Program-made: the position numbers and the translations under genes
Shown here: positions 53,186-61,546 of the stretch, in pieces
Position numbering within the stretch: position 1 is the stretch's first letter
Layout: each line of letters starts with the position of its first letter
The notes under the pieces: model-generated
The model's input: the letters and a program-made list of their open reading frames with translations, nothing else
Databases searched by the model: none
Told to the model about the DNA's origin: nothing
Assembly (NCBI RefSeq): GCF_032878955.1
Contig: NZ_CP043839.1
Location: forward strand, 744,001-808,000
Length of the DNA stretch: 64,000 bases
Source of the DNA: Butyricimonas paravirosa
Lineage (GTDB): Bacteria; Bacteroidota; Bacteroidia; Bacteroidales; Marinifilaceae
Reading direction: 5' to 3'

Positions 53186-53193
53186 CAAAGGTA
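53186..53193 (-). promoter_or_regulatory. -7 box of the abiE promoter
   Basis: On the minus strand this reads TACCTTTG, a perfect TAnnTTTG. It is 18 bp upstream of the abiEi start codon. A clear -33 TTTG is not seen, and the mRNA leader would be very short. Confidence 0.6.
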
Positions 53194-53287
53194 CTCAAAA
53201 AATGATTACCATTGCACTAAAAAGATGCGCATTTTCGTTCAAAGGGTAATTTTTCCATATTCTTCCATAAACTACCATCCTAAGTCA

Positions 53288-53458
53288 CGCTTCACTCACT
53301 AAGTCCCTCTGAGAAGGTAACTCGGAGGACGATACCTTTCACGTTCAGGCCTCCGGTTTTCGTACAAAAAATTCCCTGCGGTAATTTTTCTTCGAAAAAA
53401 CGTTCCGGTATCGCCGTCCGAGTTGGGTGAAAAGGTCGGGACTTAGCAAGCGAAGCGA
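53288..53458 (+). repeat. structured leader repeat, divergent copy H
   Basis: The outer stem pairs CGCTTCACTCACTAAGTCCC at 53289-53308 with GGGACTTAGCAAGCGAAGCG. A second stem pairs ACTCGGAGGACGATACC with GGTATCGCCGTCCGAGT. The inner part (TTCAGGCCTCCGGTTTTCG, AAAAAAT, GCGGTAATTTTT, CGAAAA) follows the same order as the other seven copies. It is much farther (about 424 nt) from the next gene at 53882 and lacks the AAAATCATCCTCGC block. Confidence 0.6.
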
Positions 53459-53639
53459 CCTACGACGCATAGAACAAGGTCAAGACAAAACCTGACGGGA
53501 GTACTTTATAAAATTCAGACCGTCCCAATTGGAACATCTATCCTATCATAAATCCTTTTCCTTTCGGTCGCCTGTCTTATGAGAAATACAAGGAAGTAGG
53601 GACAAAAGCAGCTCGCTCTCAACTCTGCATAATATAGGT

Positions 53640-53745
53640 TTTCTTTTTCCCTCTTCGTCCCTTTCCCTGCTTCGGTTTCTCTCTGCCTTCCCGTACCTTG
53701 TGGCCCGCCCTTTTCCCTCTGTTTTTTCCCTTTTTCGTTTTCGTG
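53640..53745 (+). other. polypyrimidine-rich tract
   Basis: About 105 bases are almost all C and T on the plus strand, with repeated TTTTCCCTC/TTTTTCCC units. No gene is present. It lies between leader repeat H and the promoter of the DUF3945 gene. The rest of 53459-53880 shows nothing else recognisable. Confidence 0.5.
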
Positions 53746-53833
53746 CTGTCACCCTGCGGTGAAACGTGATGACAAATGATGTAATATGTAGTTCAACTAA
53801 TTAAAAATCAATTATTTATCAAATTTTGCTATA

Positions 53834-53841
53834 TATATTTG
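53834..53841 (+). promoter_or_regulatory. -7 box of the DUF4099/DUF3945 gene
   Basis: TATATTTG matches TAnnTTTG and is 40 bp upstream of the start codon at 53882. A well-spaced -33 TTTG is not obvious. Confidence 0.5.
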
Positions 53842-53881
53842 CGGTGACAATAGTAGTTATCAACTCTAAAAACTCAAAGTT

Positions 53882-55651
53882 ATGGCAAAGAAAAATGTGA
53901 GGGACGAACCCCTGAAGCCGCAAGTGAGCGAGAACGAACAGATGAGTGACATCGTGTTCATACTCGACAAGATGGAACTGATTTTACAGGCGGTGTCAAA
54001 AATCGGAAAGGACGGGAAATACAGCACCGTTCCGGCAGACAAGGAACACAGCAACTCCTTCCTGAAAATCGACCGGTACGCCAACATGTTCGAGAATTTC
54101 GTGAAAAACTTCTGGAGCCAGCTCAAAGACCCGACCCGTTTCGGCATCCTCTCCGTCAAGGCGGATACGCTGGACAGCCCGGAAGTGAAGCAGGCCATCG
54201 AAGACCTCGCCGCCGGAAAGCAGACAAAAGCCGTGGAAGACTTCCTCAAAAAATACGAAATCGTTCCACGCGACAAGGAAAACCAAAGTATCAACAATCA
54301 AAATCAAGAAGAAATGGCAAAGAAAAATGAGACACAGCAGCAGGCCACCCAAGGTGACGGCACGCAGCAACCCAAGTACCGCTACAACGAGTCCATGATC
54401 AACTGGGAGGAACTGAAGAATTTCGGACTTTCCCGTGAATACCTCATGGAGCGCGGTCTCCTTGACCAGATGCTCAGGGGCTACAAGACCAACCAGGTGG
54501 TACCCATCAGCATGAATTTCGGCTCCGCCGTATTACGTACCGATGCACGACTGTCATTCCAGCAGTCCGTGGGAGGCCCTATCGTATTAGGTATCCACGG
54601 CATCCGCCAGAAACCCGAACTCGAACGCCCGTACTTCGGTCACATCTTCTCCGAAGAGGACAAGAAGAACCTGTTGGAGACAGGCAACATGGGGCGTGTG
54701 GTGGAACTGAAAGGGCGCAACGGCGAATACATCCCTTCTTTCATCAGCATCGACAAGCTCACCAACGAGGTGGTCGCCATGCGCGCGGAAAACGCCTACA
54801 TCCCGCAAGAAATCAAAGGTGTGAAACTGACCGACCAGGAAATCAACGACCTGCGGGAAGGCAAGAAAGTGTTCATCGAAGGCATGATTTCCAATAACGG
54901 CAAGGAGTTCGACGCCCACATCCAGGTCAACGCCGAACGCAGGGGCATCGAATACATCTTCGAGAACGACAAACTCTTCAACCGACAGTCGCTGGGCGGA
55001 GTGGAACTTACCAAGCAGCAGATTGAAGACCTCAACGCGGGCAAGGCCATCTTCGTGGAGGGTATGGAGCGCAAGGACGGTGAGTTGTTCTCCTCGTATG
55101 TCAAGCTGGACGAGGCCACGGGCAGACCTTCCTACACACGCTACAATCCCGATTCCCCGGAGGGAGCGCGTGAAATTTACATCCCGAATGAAATAGGCGG
55201 CGTGAAAATCACCGCCGAGGAACAGCAACAACTGCGCGAGGGCAAAGTCATCTTCCTCAACGACATGGTGAACCGCAAGGGCGAGGAGTTCTCCTCCTTC
55301 ATCAAGGCGGATTTGGAAACGGGACGCCTGAGCTACTCACGCACGCCGGACGGCTTCGAGCAGCGTGCCGAGTTCAAGATACCGGAAAAGGTATGGGACG
55401 TAAAACTGACGAGAAACCAGCGTGCCGACCTCCAGAGCGGCAAGGCGGTACTGGTCGAGGGCATCAAAGGCTACGATGGAAAGACCATCTCGCAGTATGT
55501 CAAGGCGAACTTCAACCAGGGCAGGCTGGACTTCTATAACGAGAACCCGGACCGCAAGCGTGACGCATCGCAGCGCAACGTGGTGGCGAACGCCCAGAAG
55601 CAGGGACAGGAACAGGCTGGCCGCAAGTCCAAGGGGGCAAGCATTGCCTGA
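53882..55651 (+). CDS. DUF4099/DUF3945 repeat protein
   Basis: The 589-residue protein has a separate N-terminal region (1-140). From Met145 a DUF4099 domain (INWEELKNFGLSREYLMERGLLDQMLRGYKT) follows, then at least four DUF3945 repeats of about 65 residues, each with a VKLT..Q..DLREGK.VFIEGM pattern. The tail is basic and Gln-rich. Such proteins sit next to topoisomerase III genes on Bacteroidales ICEs, and their role is unknown. The start MAKKN is repeated at Met145 (54314), which hints at an internal start or an old gene fusion. Confidence 0.85.
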   Translation: MAKKNVRDEPLKPQVSENEQMSDIVFILDKMELILQAVSKIGKDGKYSTVPADKEHSNSFLKIDRYANMFENFVKNFWSQLKDPTRFGILSVKADTLDSPEVKQAIEDLAAGKQTKAVEDFLKKYEIVPRDKENQSINNQNQEEMAKKNETQQQATQGDGTQQPKYRYNESMINWEELKNFGLSREYLMERGLLDQMLRGYKTNQVVPISMNFGSAVLRTDARLSFQQSVGGPIVLGIHGIRQKPELERPYFGHIFSEEDKKNLLETGNMGRVVELKGRNGEYIPSFISIDKLTNEVVAMRAENAYIPQEIKGVKLTDQEINDLREGKKVFIEGMISNNGKEFDAHIQVNAERRGIEYIFENDKLFNRQSLGGVELTKQQIEDLNAGKAIFVEGMERKDGELFSSYVKLDEATGRPSYTRYNPDSPEGAREIYIPNEIGGVKITAEEQQQLREGKVIFLNDMVNRKGEEFSSFIKADLETGRLSYSRTPDGFEQRAEFKIPEKVWDVKLTRNQRADLQSGKAVLVEGIKGYDGKTISQYVKANFNQGRLDFYNENPDRKRDASQRNVVANAQKQGQEQAGRKSKGASIA

Positions 55652-55691
55652 GCGTGAATCAGAATGAATGTCAAATCAAAAAAACAGAAAT

Positions 55692-55952
55692 ATGAACGTA
55701 AACAATAAAAACAACACGCCATTCAAGGCGGAAGACGTGAACTGGGAAGAACTCGCGGGAATCGGGATCCTGAAGGACGAGCTGGAAATGTCGGGGGAAC
55801 TTGATACGTTGCTCAAGGGAGAAAAGACAGGAGTGATGTCACTCAGCCTCGTGCTGCTGGGCGTGGACGTGGTGATGGACGCCACCCTGCAACTGGTGCG
55901 CAAGGACGACGGGGCACTGATTGAAATCCTCGGTGTCAAGCCGGTGGCCTGA
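55692..55952 (+). CDS. small DUF4099-like protein
   Basis: The 86-residue product contains VNWEELAGIGILKDELEMSG and MSLSLVLLGVDVVMDATLQLV. These parallel the NWEEL and following region of the DUF4099 domain encoded by the gene just upstream, so it seems to be a stand-alone paralog of that domain. A start 8 codons upstream (55668) is also possible. It lies about 40 bp after the larger gene. Confidence 0.7.
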   Translation: MNVNNKNNTPFKAEDVNWEELAGIGILKDELEMSGELDTLLKGEKTGVMSLSLVLLGVDVVMDATLQLVRKDDGALIEILGVKPVA

Positions 55953-56048
55953 CAAACGCTCATCCATTATAACAAGTAAAAAATGTCAAACCGCCGTTTC
56001 CCGTTTTCCGGTTCCGGTAGCGGGGAACGGCTTAAATTTTATCCGAAC

Positions 56049-58145
56049 ATGAAAGCAATCATTGCAGAAAAACCGAGTGTCGGCATGGATATAGCCCGTG
56101 TGGTCGGGGCTACCGACAAGAAAGACGGCTACTGTACAGGTAACGGGTATATGGTCACGTGGGCGTTGGGACACCTGGTGTCGCTCGCCATGCCCGGTGC
56201 GTATGGCTACACGAAAACCTCCGCCGAAAACCTCCCGATGCTGCCGGACCCGTTCCGTCTGGTGTCCCGCCAGGTCAGGACGGACAAAGGGATGGTGACG
56301 GACATCGCCGCCGCCAAACAACTGAAAATCATCGACAGCGTGTTCGACCGGTGCGACAGCATCATCGTGGCTACCGACTGTGCCCGTGAAGGGGAACTTA
56401 TCTTCCGCTGGATATATTCCTACTTAGGCTATACCAAACCGTTCAAACGCCTGTGGATCTCCTCTCTCACCGACGAGGCCATCCGCGAGGGTTTGGCGAA
56501 CCTCCGGGACGGCAGCGACTACGACAGCCTGTATGCCGCCGCCGACTGCCGGGCAAAGGCGGACTGGCTGGTGGGCATGAACGCGAGCCGTGCCCTGGCG
56601 GTAGCCTCCGGCTCGGCGAACAACTCCATAGGACGTGTACAGACCCCGACGCTCGCCATGGTCTGTGCCCGCTTCAAGGAGAACCGGAATTTCGTCTCCA
56701 CCCCTTACTGGCAGCTGCACCTCACGCTGAAACGGCAGGACGCGCACCGCATGTTCATCCACACGGAAGAGTTCAAGGAAAAGGATGCGGCAGAGGCGGC
56801 ATACCGGAAAATCACTTCCGGTTCTGTGGCGACAGTCACTGGGTCGGAACACAAGAGGACTTTCCAACAGGCCCCGCTTCTGTACGACCTGACCACGCTC
56901 CAGAAAGATTGCAACGTCCATTATGACCTGACAGCGGAGAAGACCCTCTCCATCGCCCAATCCTTGTATGAAAAGAAGCTTATTTCTTATCCGAGGACGG
57001 GAAGCCGCCATATCCCGGAGGATGTCATGCGGCACATTCCTTCCTTGCTGGGAAAAGTGGTTTCCATGCCGGAATTCAGGGAATACGGACAGTCTTTCGA
57101 CATGTCCGATCTGAATACCCGCAGCGTGGATGACACGAAAGTGACCGACCACCATGCCCTGATTATCACGGGCATTTCACCCGAAGGGTTGTCCGAGGCG
57201 GAATCTACCGTTTACACCCTGATAGCCGGAAGGATGCTGGAAGCATTCTCGCCACCCTGCGAGAAGGAACTTTTGGTCATGGAATGTGCCTGCGAGGGAA
57301 TGGCGTTCCGTTCCCGCTCTTCCTCCATTGTCAGACCGGGCTGGCGCGGCGTGTTCGCCAGAAAGGAGGACAGGGAGAAGGACGAGCCGGAACGTGACGG
57401 GGGGACGGCGGAGTTTGCCGAAGGCGAGACTGTTCCGGTCATGGGACACGGGATGGCGCAGAAGAAGACCCTACCCAAGCCGCTGTACACGGAGGCCACC
57501 CTGCTGGCGGCGATGGAGACCTGCGGGAAAAACATCACGGACGAACAGGCAAAGGAGGCTATCAAGGAATTGGGCATAGGCACACCCGCCACCCGTGCCG
57601 CCATCATTACCACCCTTATCAAACGTGACTATATCGCCCGCTCCGGCAAAAGCATCATCCCGACCGAAAAAGGGATGTATATCTATGAGGCGGTGAAGGA
57701 CATGCGTGTGGCGGACGTGGAACTGACGGGAAGCTGGGAGAAGACCCTGGCGCAGGTGGAGAGGCATACCCTCGATACGGAAACCTTCATGCAGTCCATC
57801 CTGGATTACACCCGCAGGGCAACCGAAGAGATCCTGCGTCTGGATTTTCCGGCGATGCAGGAAAGGGCATTCACCTGCCCCAAGTGCAAGACGGGAAAAA
57901 TCATCCTCCGTTCCAAAGTGGCCAGGTGCGACCATGACGGGTGCGGGCTGCTGGTGTTCCGCCGTATTCTGAACAAGGAACTGACCGACACCCACATGGA
58001 ACAGCTTTTCTCCTCCGGCACCACCAGACTCATCAAGGGGTTCAAGGGAAAGAAAGGTGTACCGTTCGATGCCGCCGTCACCTTCGATGCGGAATACAAC
58101 ACGGTATTCTCGTTCCCGAAAACCGGGAACGGAAAGAAAAAATAA
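56049..58145 (+). CDS. topB: DNA topoisomerase III (type IA)
   Basis: The 698-residue protein starts with the Toprim segment MKAIIAEKPSVGMDIARVVG. It has the active-site tyrosine in LISYPRTGSRHIPEDV (about residue 315) and ends with a zinc-ribbon-like CPKCKTGKI...CDHDGCG. It relaxes or decatenates DNA and is part of the replication/transfer set of these elements. The start at 56049 is used because the family begins MKAIIAEKPS and sequence upstream does not match. Confidence 0.92.
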   Translation: MKAIIAEKPSVGMDIARVVGATDKKDGYCTGNGYMVTWALGHLVSLAMPGAYGYTKTSAENLPMLPDPFRLVSRQVRTDKGMVTDIAAAKQLKIIDSVFDRCDSIIVATDCAREGELIFRWIYSYLGYTKPFKRLWISSLTDEAIREGLANLRDGSDYDSLYAAADCRAKADWLVGMNASRALAVASGSANNSIGRVQTPTLAMVCARFKENRNFVSTPYWQLHLTLKRQDAHRMFIHTEEFKEKDAAEAAYRKITSGSVATVTGSEHKRTFQQAPLLYDLTTLQKDCNVHYDLTAEKTLSIAQSLYEKKLISYPRTGSRHIPEDVMRHIPSLLGKVVSMPEFREYGQSFDMSDLNTRSVDDTKVTDHHALIITGISPEGLSEAESTVYTLIAGRMLEAFSPPCEKELLVMECACEGMAFRSRSSSIVRPGWRGVFARKEDREKDEPERDGGTAEFAEGETVPVMGHGMAQKKTLPKPLYTEATLLAAMETCGKNITDEQAKEAIKELGIGTPATRAAIITTLIKRDYIARSGKSIIPTEKGMYIYEAVKDMRVADVELTGSWEKTLAQVERHTLDTETFMQSILDYTRRATEEILRLDFPAMQERAFTCPKCKTGKIILRSKVARCDHDGCGLLVFRRILNKELTDTHMEQLFSSGTTRLIKGFKGKKGVPFDAAVTFDAEYNTVFSFPKTGNGKKK

Positions 58146-58167
58146 CACCGTCATTCCAATTCGCGGG

Positions 58168-58288
58168 CAAAGGTAGCGCACCGCCTTTTTCCACCGGCAA
58201 GGTCAGGCCCTCCGGGTTTCGGGGAAAATCATCCTCGCGCCGCTCCGGTATTTTCCTCCGAAAACCTTGCCTGTGGAGGCGGTACGCA
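58168..58288 (+). repeat. structured leader repeat, copy F
   Basis: The outer stem pairs GCACCGCC, TCCAC and GGCAAGG with CCTTGCC, GTGGA and GGCGGTACGC. AAAATCATCCTCGC is present, and GGTATTTTCC is kept. The main hairpin ends 54 nt before the start codon at 58342. The second small hairpin is missing. Confidence 0.7.
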
Positions 58289-58341
58289 TCCCGGCCCTTG
58301 AAATTGGAAAAGACTGTTTCACCCGTTAATACCGGAATGTC

Positions 58342-58578
58342 ATGAAAACAAGGGAATATATCGACAAGATTCAAGCGAACAGATGGGTACGGACCATCGC
58401 ATTGGGCTTTGCAGCCTTCATCGTGTTCAGTTATATGTACACACGGGGCATATCCCCCGTGTGGGCTGCGGTAGCCATCGTGTGTTTTAGGGGATTCTTC
58501 AGGTTCCTGTACCGGATAGCTTGCCTTCTGGTGGCTGCGGCCATACTTTTCTGCATACTCAGTTTTCTGGTATCCTGA
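58342..58578 (+). CDS. small membrane protein
   Basis: The 78-residue protein has two or three hydrophobic helices (TIALGFAAFIVFSYMY, ISPVWAAVAIVCF, ACLLVAAAILFCILSFLVS) and a short basic N-terminus. It is the only gene between leader F and a terminator. A role at the membrane is likely; function is unknown. Confidence 0.65.
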   Translation: MKTREYIDKIQANRWVRTIALGFAAFIVFSYMYTRGISPVWAAVAIVCFRGFFRFLYRIACLLVAAAILFCILSFLVS

Positions 58579-58635
58579 CAATATTTGACCATGAAACATA
58601 ACTGCCATACAAAATCAAGTGGAACCTTACAGAAC

Positions 58636-58665
58636 AGAGCTGTCTTCCGGGACGGCTCTTTTTGT
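58636..58665 (+). terminator. Rho-independent terminator
   Basis: AGAGCTGTC at 58636-58644 pairs with GACGGCTCT at 58651-58659 and is followed by TTTTTG. It isolates the small membrane protein gene from leader G. Confidence 0.85.
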
Positions 58666-58756
58666 TTTCCGCCCTCTGTGGAACCGGAAACCATAACGAC
58701 AGGAATAAAAGGAAAAGGGATGAAAACACAGACTTGGCATACCGGAAACTACCGGG

Positions 58757-58916
58757 CAAAGTTGGCAAATGCCTTTGTTCGGACGGCAAGGTCAAGCCTT
58801 GCGGTTTCGGAAAAAATCATCCTCGCCGGAGGCTTGCGGTATTTTTCCCGAAAACCTTGCCTTACCGAAGGCATCTGCCGTCGGGCCCTTGTAGTTCACG
58901 GGCTGCCAAAGCCCGA
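58757..58916 (+). repeat. structured leader repeat, copy G
   Basis: The outer stem pairs GGCAAATGCCTT, TTCGG and GGCAAGG with CCTTGCC, CCGAA and AAGGCATCTGCC. AAAATCATCCTCGC and GCGGTATTTTTCC are present. The second hairpin CGGGCT...AGCCCG is at 58900-58916. The main hairpin ends 64 nt before the start codon at 58946 and opens the PRTRC operon. Confidence 0.75.
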
Positions 58917-58945
58917 ATATTCACAATTAAAAAAAATAAAGAGAC

Positions 58946-59167
58946 ATGAACCAAGCATTTGCAACAAGCGCACCGCCGGCTCCCATGAGGATGCCCATGC
59001 CGGTAACGAGAAGAAAAAGGACGGTGGAACCCGAACCTGCCGTCAAGTTCCCGCCACGGGGGACGACAGGGCCGGTACACATCTCCACCCTGTTGAACCC
59101 GATTCTGGAAATCAGCCGCCATCCCGACAGGAACAGGCTGCTGGCCAAACTGTTCAGTGAAGAATAA
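58946..59167 (+). CDS. small basic protein ahead of the PRTRC genes
   Basis: The 73-residue product is Pro-rich and basic at its start (PPAPMRMPMPVTRRKRT) and ends with a helical segment (HISTLLNPILEISRHPDRNRLLAKLF). It lies 31 bp before the PRTRC E gene, in the same operon. No family is recognised. Confidence 0.6.
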   Translation: MNQAFATSAPPAPMRMPMPVTRRKRTVEPEPAVKFPPRGTTGPVHISTLLNPILEISRHPDRNRLLAKLFSEE

Positions 59168-59198
59168 AACCCAGTAATAACTTTTAATACATCAAATT

Positions 59199-60179
59199 AT
59201 GTTTTTTACAGCAATCCACCAGATGATGACCGAAGGCGTGGATCTCACGCTTGTCATCCGCAAAGCGAACGGACAACTGACAGTATCCTTACTGCCGAAG
59301 TCGAACGGGCTGAAGGACGAAGCCCAGAACCACCTCGTACCACTGACCGTCAGCGGGCATCCGCAGGAACTGGACGCAGGCTTCCTACAAGCCGTAGCAC
59401 GTCCTATACAGAAGACTACCGGACTGATTTCCAACATGGCGCAGTTCGAGGCGCAGGCTGAGAAGGCAGCGTCCGAGAGCAAGGCGGCAAAGGAGACCAA
59501 AGCGAAGGAGACGAAGGAGGAAAAGGAGAAGCGGGAGAAGTACGAGAAACATTTCAAGAAAGCGGAGGAACTGATCGCTGCCAAGAACCACAAGGAGGCG
59601 GTTACCGCACTCGGACAGGCACGTCTTTACGCCAAACCGCAGGACCAGAAGAAGATTGACGAGATGGTGGCGGAACAGACAAAGGCGATGAACAAGGGCA
59701 GTCTGTTTGAACTGATGGAAGAACCGGCTCCGCAGCCACAACAGCCGCAGGCACAACCGGCAGCCGCACCAGTCCAACAACCGCGGCAGGCTCCACAGTA
59801 TCCTCAGCAACCGCAGGCACAGAGACCGATGGCGGCTCAGGCTCCTGGCGGACAGCAGAGACCGGCAGCCAATCCTCAGCAACAGCAGACAATGTGGCCA
59901 CCGCAACAACCGCCGCAGGGACCGGCACAATATTACGCCCAGCCACAACCGCAACCCTATATGGGACAGCAGCCAGTACCGCAACAGGCTCCACAACCCG
60001 CACACGGGGGATACCATGGGACACATTGGCAGGAGCCGGTACAGCACCCTGAAGAACTCTCCCCACATTATCACGCCGGAGAGGATGAACCCAATTACCG
60101 TCCGGAGGATTACGAGGAATATCCCGATTTTCCGCAGTCCATGTTAGAAAATCATGTCTCACAATATCAAGCAGTATAA
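59199..60179 (+). CDS. PRTRC system protein E
   Basis: The 326-residue protein has an N-terminal domain (1-80, MFFTAIHQMMTEGVDLTLVIRK) and a charged coiled-coil helix (about 85-125). A helical hairpin (HFKKAEELIAAKNHKEAVTALGQARLYA) and a Pro/Gln-rich disordered tail from residue 175 follow. This is the layout of PRTRC protein E. PRTRC stands for ParB-related, ThiF-related cassette, a set of linked genes on plasmids and ICEs with unknown function. It is followed after 4 bp by protein C. Confidence 0.85.
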   Translation: MFFTAIHQMMTEGVDLTLVIRKANGQLTVSLLPKSNGLKDEAQNHLVPLTVSGHPQELDAGFLQAVARPIQKTTGLISNMAQFEAQAEKAASESKAAKETKAKETKEEKEKREKYEKHFKKAEELIAAKNHKEAVTALGQARLYAKPQDQKKIDEMVAEQTKAMNKGSLFELMEEPAPQPQQPQAQPAAAPVQQPRQAPQYPQQPQAQRPMAAQAPGGQQRPAANPQQQQTMWPPQQPPQGPAQYYAQPQPQPYMGQQPVPQQAPQPAHGGYHGTHWQEPVQHPEELSPHYHAGEDEPNYRPEDYEEYPDFPQSMLENHVSQYQAV

Positions 60180-60183
60180 GATT

Positions 60184-60405
60184 ATGGCACTCGAAGTAAC
60201 AGGAATGGCACGCTCATTCACATTCAAGAAAGGCAGCGGAATGGTAACGCTCGATGATCCCAACCCGTCGGACAGCCCCGAAATGGTCATGAGCTATTAC
60301 TCCAACTTCTACCCGGAGCTGACAACGGCAACGGTACACGGACCGGTCATCAAGGACGACAAAGCCGTGTACGAGTTCAAGACCACCATCGGGACCAAAG
60401 GATAG
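60184..60405 (+). CDS. PRTRC system protein C (prokaryotic ubiquitin-like)
   Basis: The 73-residue protein begins MALEVTGMARSFTFKKGS and contains LDDPNPSDSPEMVMSYYSNFYPELTTA, the core of PRTRC protein C. It is related to the predicted prokaryotic ubiquitin-like (Prok_Ub, beta-grasp) family. It ends in Ile-Gly-Thr-Lys-Gly, so a C-terminal glycine is already exposed, as needed for adenylation by an E1-like enzyme. E2-like and ThiF-like partners are encoded downstream. Confidence 0.85.
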   Translation: MALEVTGMARSFTFKKGSGMVTLDDPNPSDSPEMVMSYYSNFYPELTTATVHGPVIKDDKAVYEFKTTIGTKG

Positions 60406-60410
60406 GAAGC

Positions 60411-60590
60411 ATGAAGAAGGAACGAAAGAAAAAGAACAACAAGAAAAGGAAACCATGTGTACCATTGGACGAACAACAGTCAAGGCAGCTGGCGAGGCTC
60501 ATCATCGGCCAGACGCGGAGGAATGTACGGTACGGCGTGAACAGGGAAGAACGGATTGCGGCTCCAAGCGGGGCCGTAATTCTTTTCTAA
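60411..60590 (+). CDS. small basic protein overlapping the PRTRC F frame
   Basis: A 59-residue frame begins MKKERKKKNNKKRKPCVPLD and ends PSGAVILF. It starts 6 bp after protein C, has the codon pattern of a real gene (LDEQQSRQLARLIIGQTRRNV), and covers the first part of the longer frame used for protein F. Its stop (60588-60590) is directly followed by F sequence in the -1 frame, so the two may be coupled. Function is unknown. Confidence 0.55.
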   Translation: MKKERKKKNNKKRKPCVPLDEQQSRQLARLIIGQTRRNVRYGVNREERIAAPSGAVILF

Positions 60591-61543
60591 GCACAGCCTT
60601 CATACCGCTGGCACAGAATAATCTTACCGTGGATTGTTACGACAGCGGCGAATGCAACAGTATAAACGTAATCACGCGGGATAACTACGAATTCCTGCGT
60701 GATTCGTATTTCAGGTATTCCCTGCTATTGCAGAAGGAGGGCGTACACATGCCAGGAAACAGTATCGGGGAAGGCATCGCCAATCTGTACGATGAAATGA
60801 ACACGCTTGTCGGTGACGAACTGCATGTCAACATCGAGCAGGAAGCCGGCAGGCTTTTCTTCCGGCTGTGGAAATACCACAAGTGGGGAAGTTTCACGCT
60901 GTACTACTTCCCGGTGAAGTTTCTGGAATCGCTCAATCCCATTTTAAGGAGGATTGCCATTACCTTTATCCATAAACTGATGAAAGCAAACGGCATTGAT
61001 ACATTCGTGGATTACGAAGAATCGGACTTTTTGTTTGAAATGCTTTCGGAGGATGACGGCAGCGACCCGGAGGAGTGGAAAGAACGCATGAAACTGCTGG
61101 ACTCCTATCAGGAAGGGAAAATCGGCAGGCTGCTCAAACGGGTGGAATCGAAATCCTACTACAAGAACCTGCCGAAAGCACTGGATACATACGAACCCCA
61201 AAACGGGTTTGAACAGCCTTTGGTCGATGCGATGAAACGGGGTCTCCCGTTTCTGACGCCTGCACGGGGCATCATGCAATACGCTTATGACGCCTATTAC
61301 TCGGAGAATCCGGACTTCCACCCGATGTACCTGCAACAGCAGATAAGGGTCGTGTATGACATCAACGACATTGTATCCGACTATCTCGTTGACTATTACA
61401 ATTCCTGTAGCAGGGAGACCTACGACATCACTCCGGTGACTGCCCTTGACCTGTCGCCCGATACCGAAGAACTGTTCAGCATGGACGATTACCCGGAACG
61501 GTTCTTTCGGTGGGCGGACGAATTCATATCTTTAATCAGTTGA
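60455..61543 (+). CDS. PRTRC system protein F (start uncertain)
   Basis: From about 60590 on the frame encodes a clear PRTRC protein F (LSTAFIPLAQNNLTVDC, RDNYEFLRDSYFRYSLLLQKEGV, a helical protein). The first 45 codons after the ATG at 60455 look non-coding and overlap another gene. No ATG or TTG lies in the true N-terminal part; GTG at 60629 is possible. Start by re-initiation or a -1 shift from the small upstream gene are other options. The stop is 3 bp before protein B. Confidence 0.75.
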   Translation: MCTIGRTTVKAAGEAHHRPDAEECTVRREQGRTDCGSKRGRNSFLSTAFIPLAQNNLTVDCYDSGECNSINVITRDNYEFLRDSYFRYSLLLQKEGVHMPGNSIGEGIANLYDEMNTLVGDELHVNIEQEAGRLFFRLWKYHKWGSFTLYYFPVKFLESLNPILRRIAITFIHKLMKANGIDTFVDYEESDFLFEMLSEDDGSDPEEWKERMKLLDSYQEGKIGRLLKRVESKSYYKNLPKALDTYEPQNGFEQPLVDAMKRGLPFLTPARGIMQYAYDAYYSENPDFHPMYLQQQIRVVYDINDIVSDYLVDYYNSCSRETYDITPVTALDLSPDTEELFSMDDYPERFFRWADEFISLIS

Positions 61544-61546
61544 ATT

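Noticed and set aside
54587..55231. 214-codon minus-strand frame inside the DUF3945 gene
   Set aside because: It arises from the repeated codon pattern of the DUF3945 repeats.
11911..58916. Reading the eight structured elements as simple Rho-independent terminators
   Set aside because: They lack a T-run after the main hairpin, keep a fixed distance to downstream start codons and share a conserved core, which terminators would not need.
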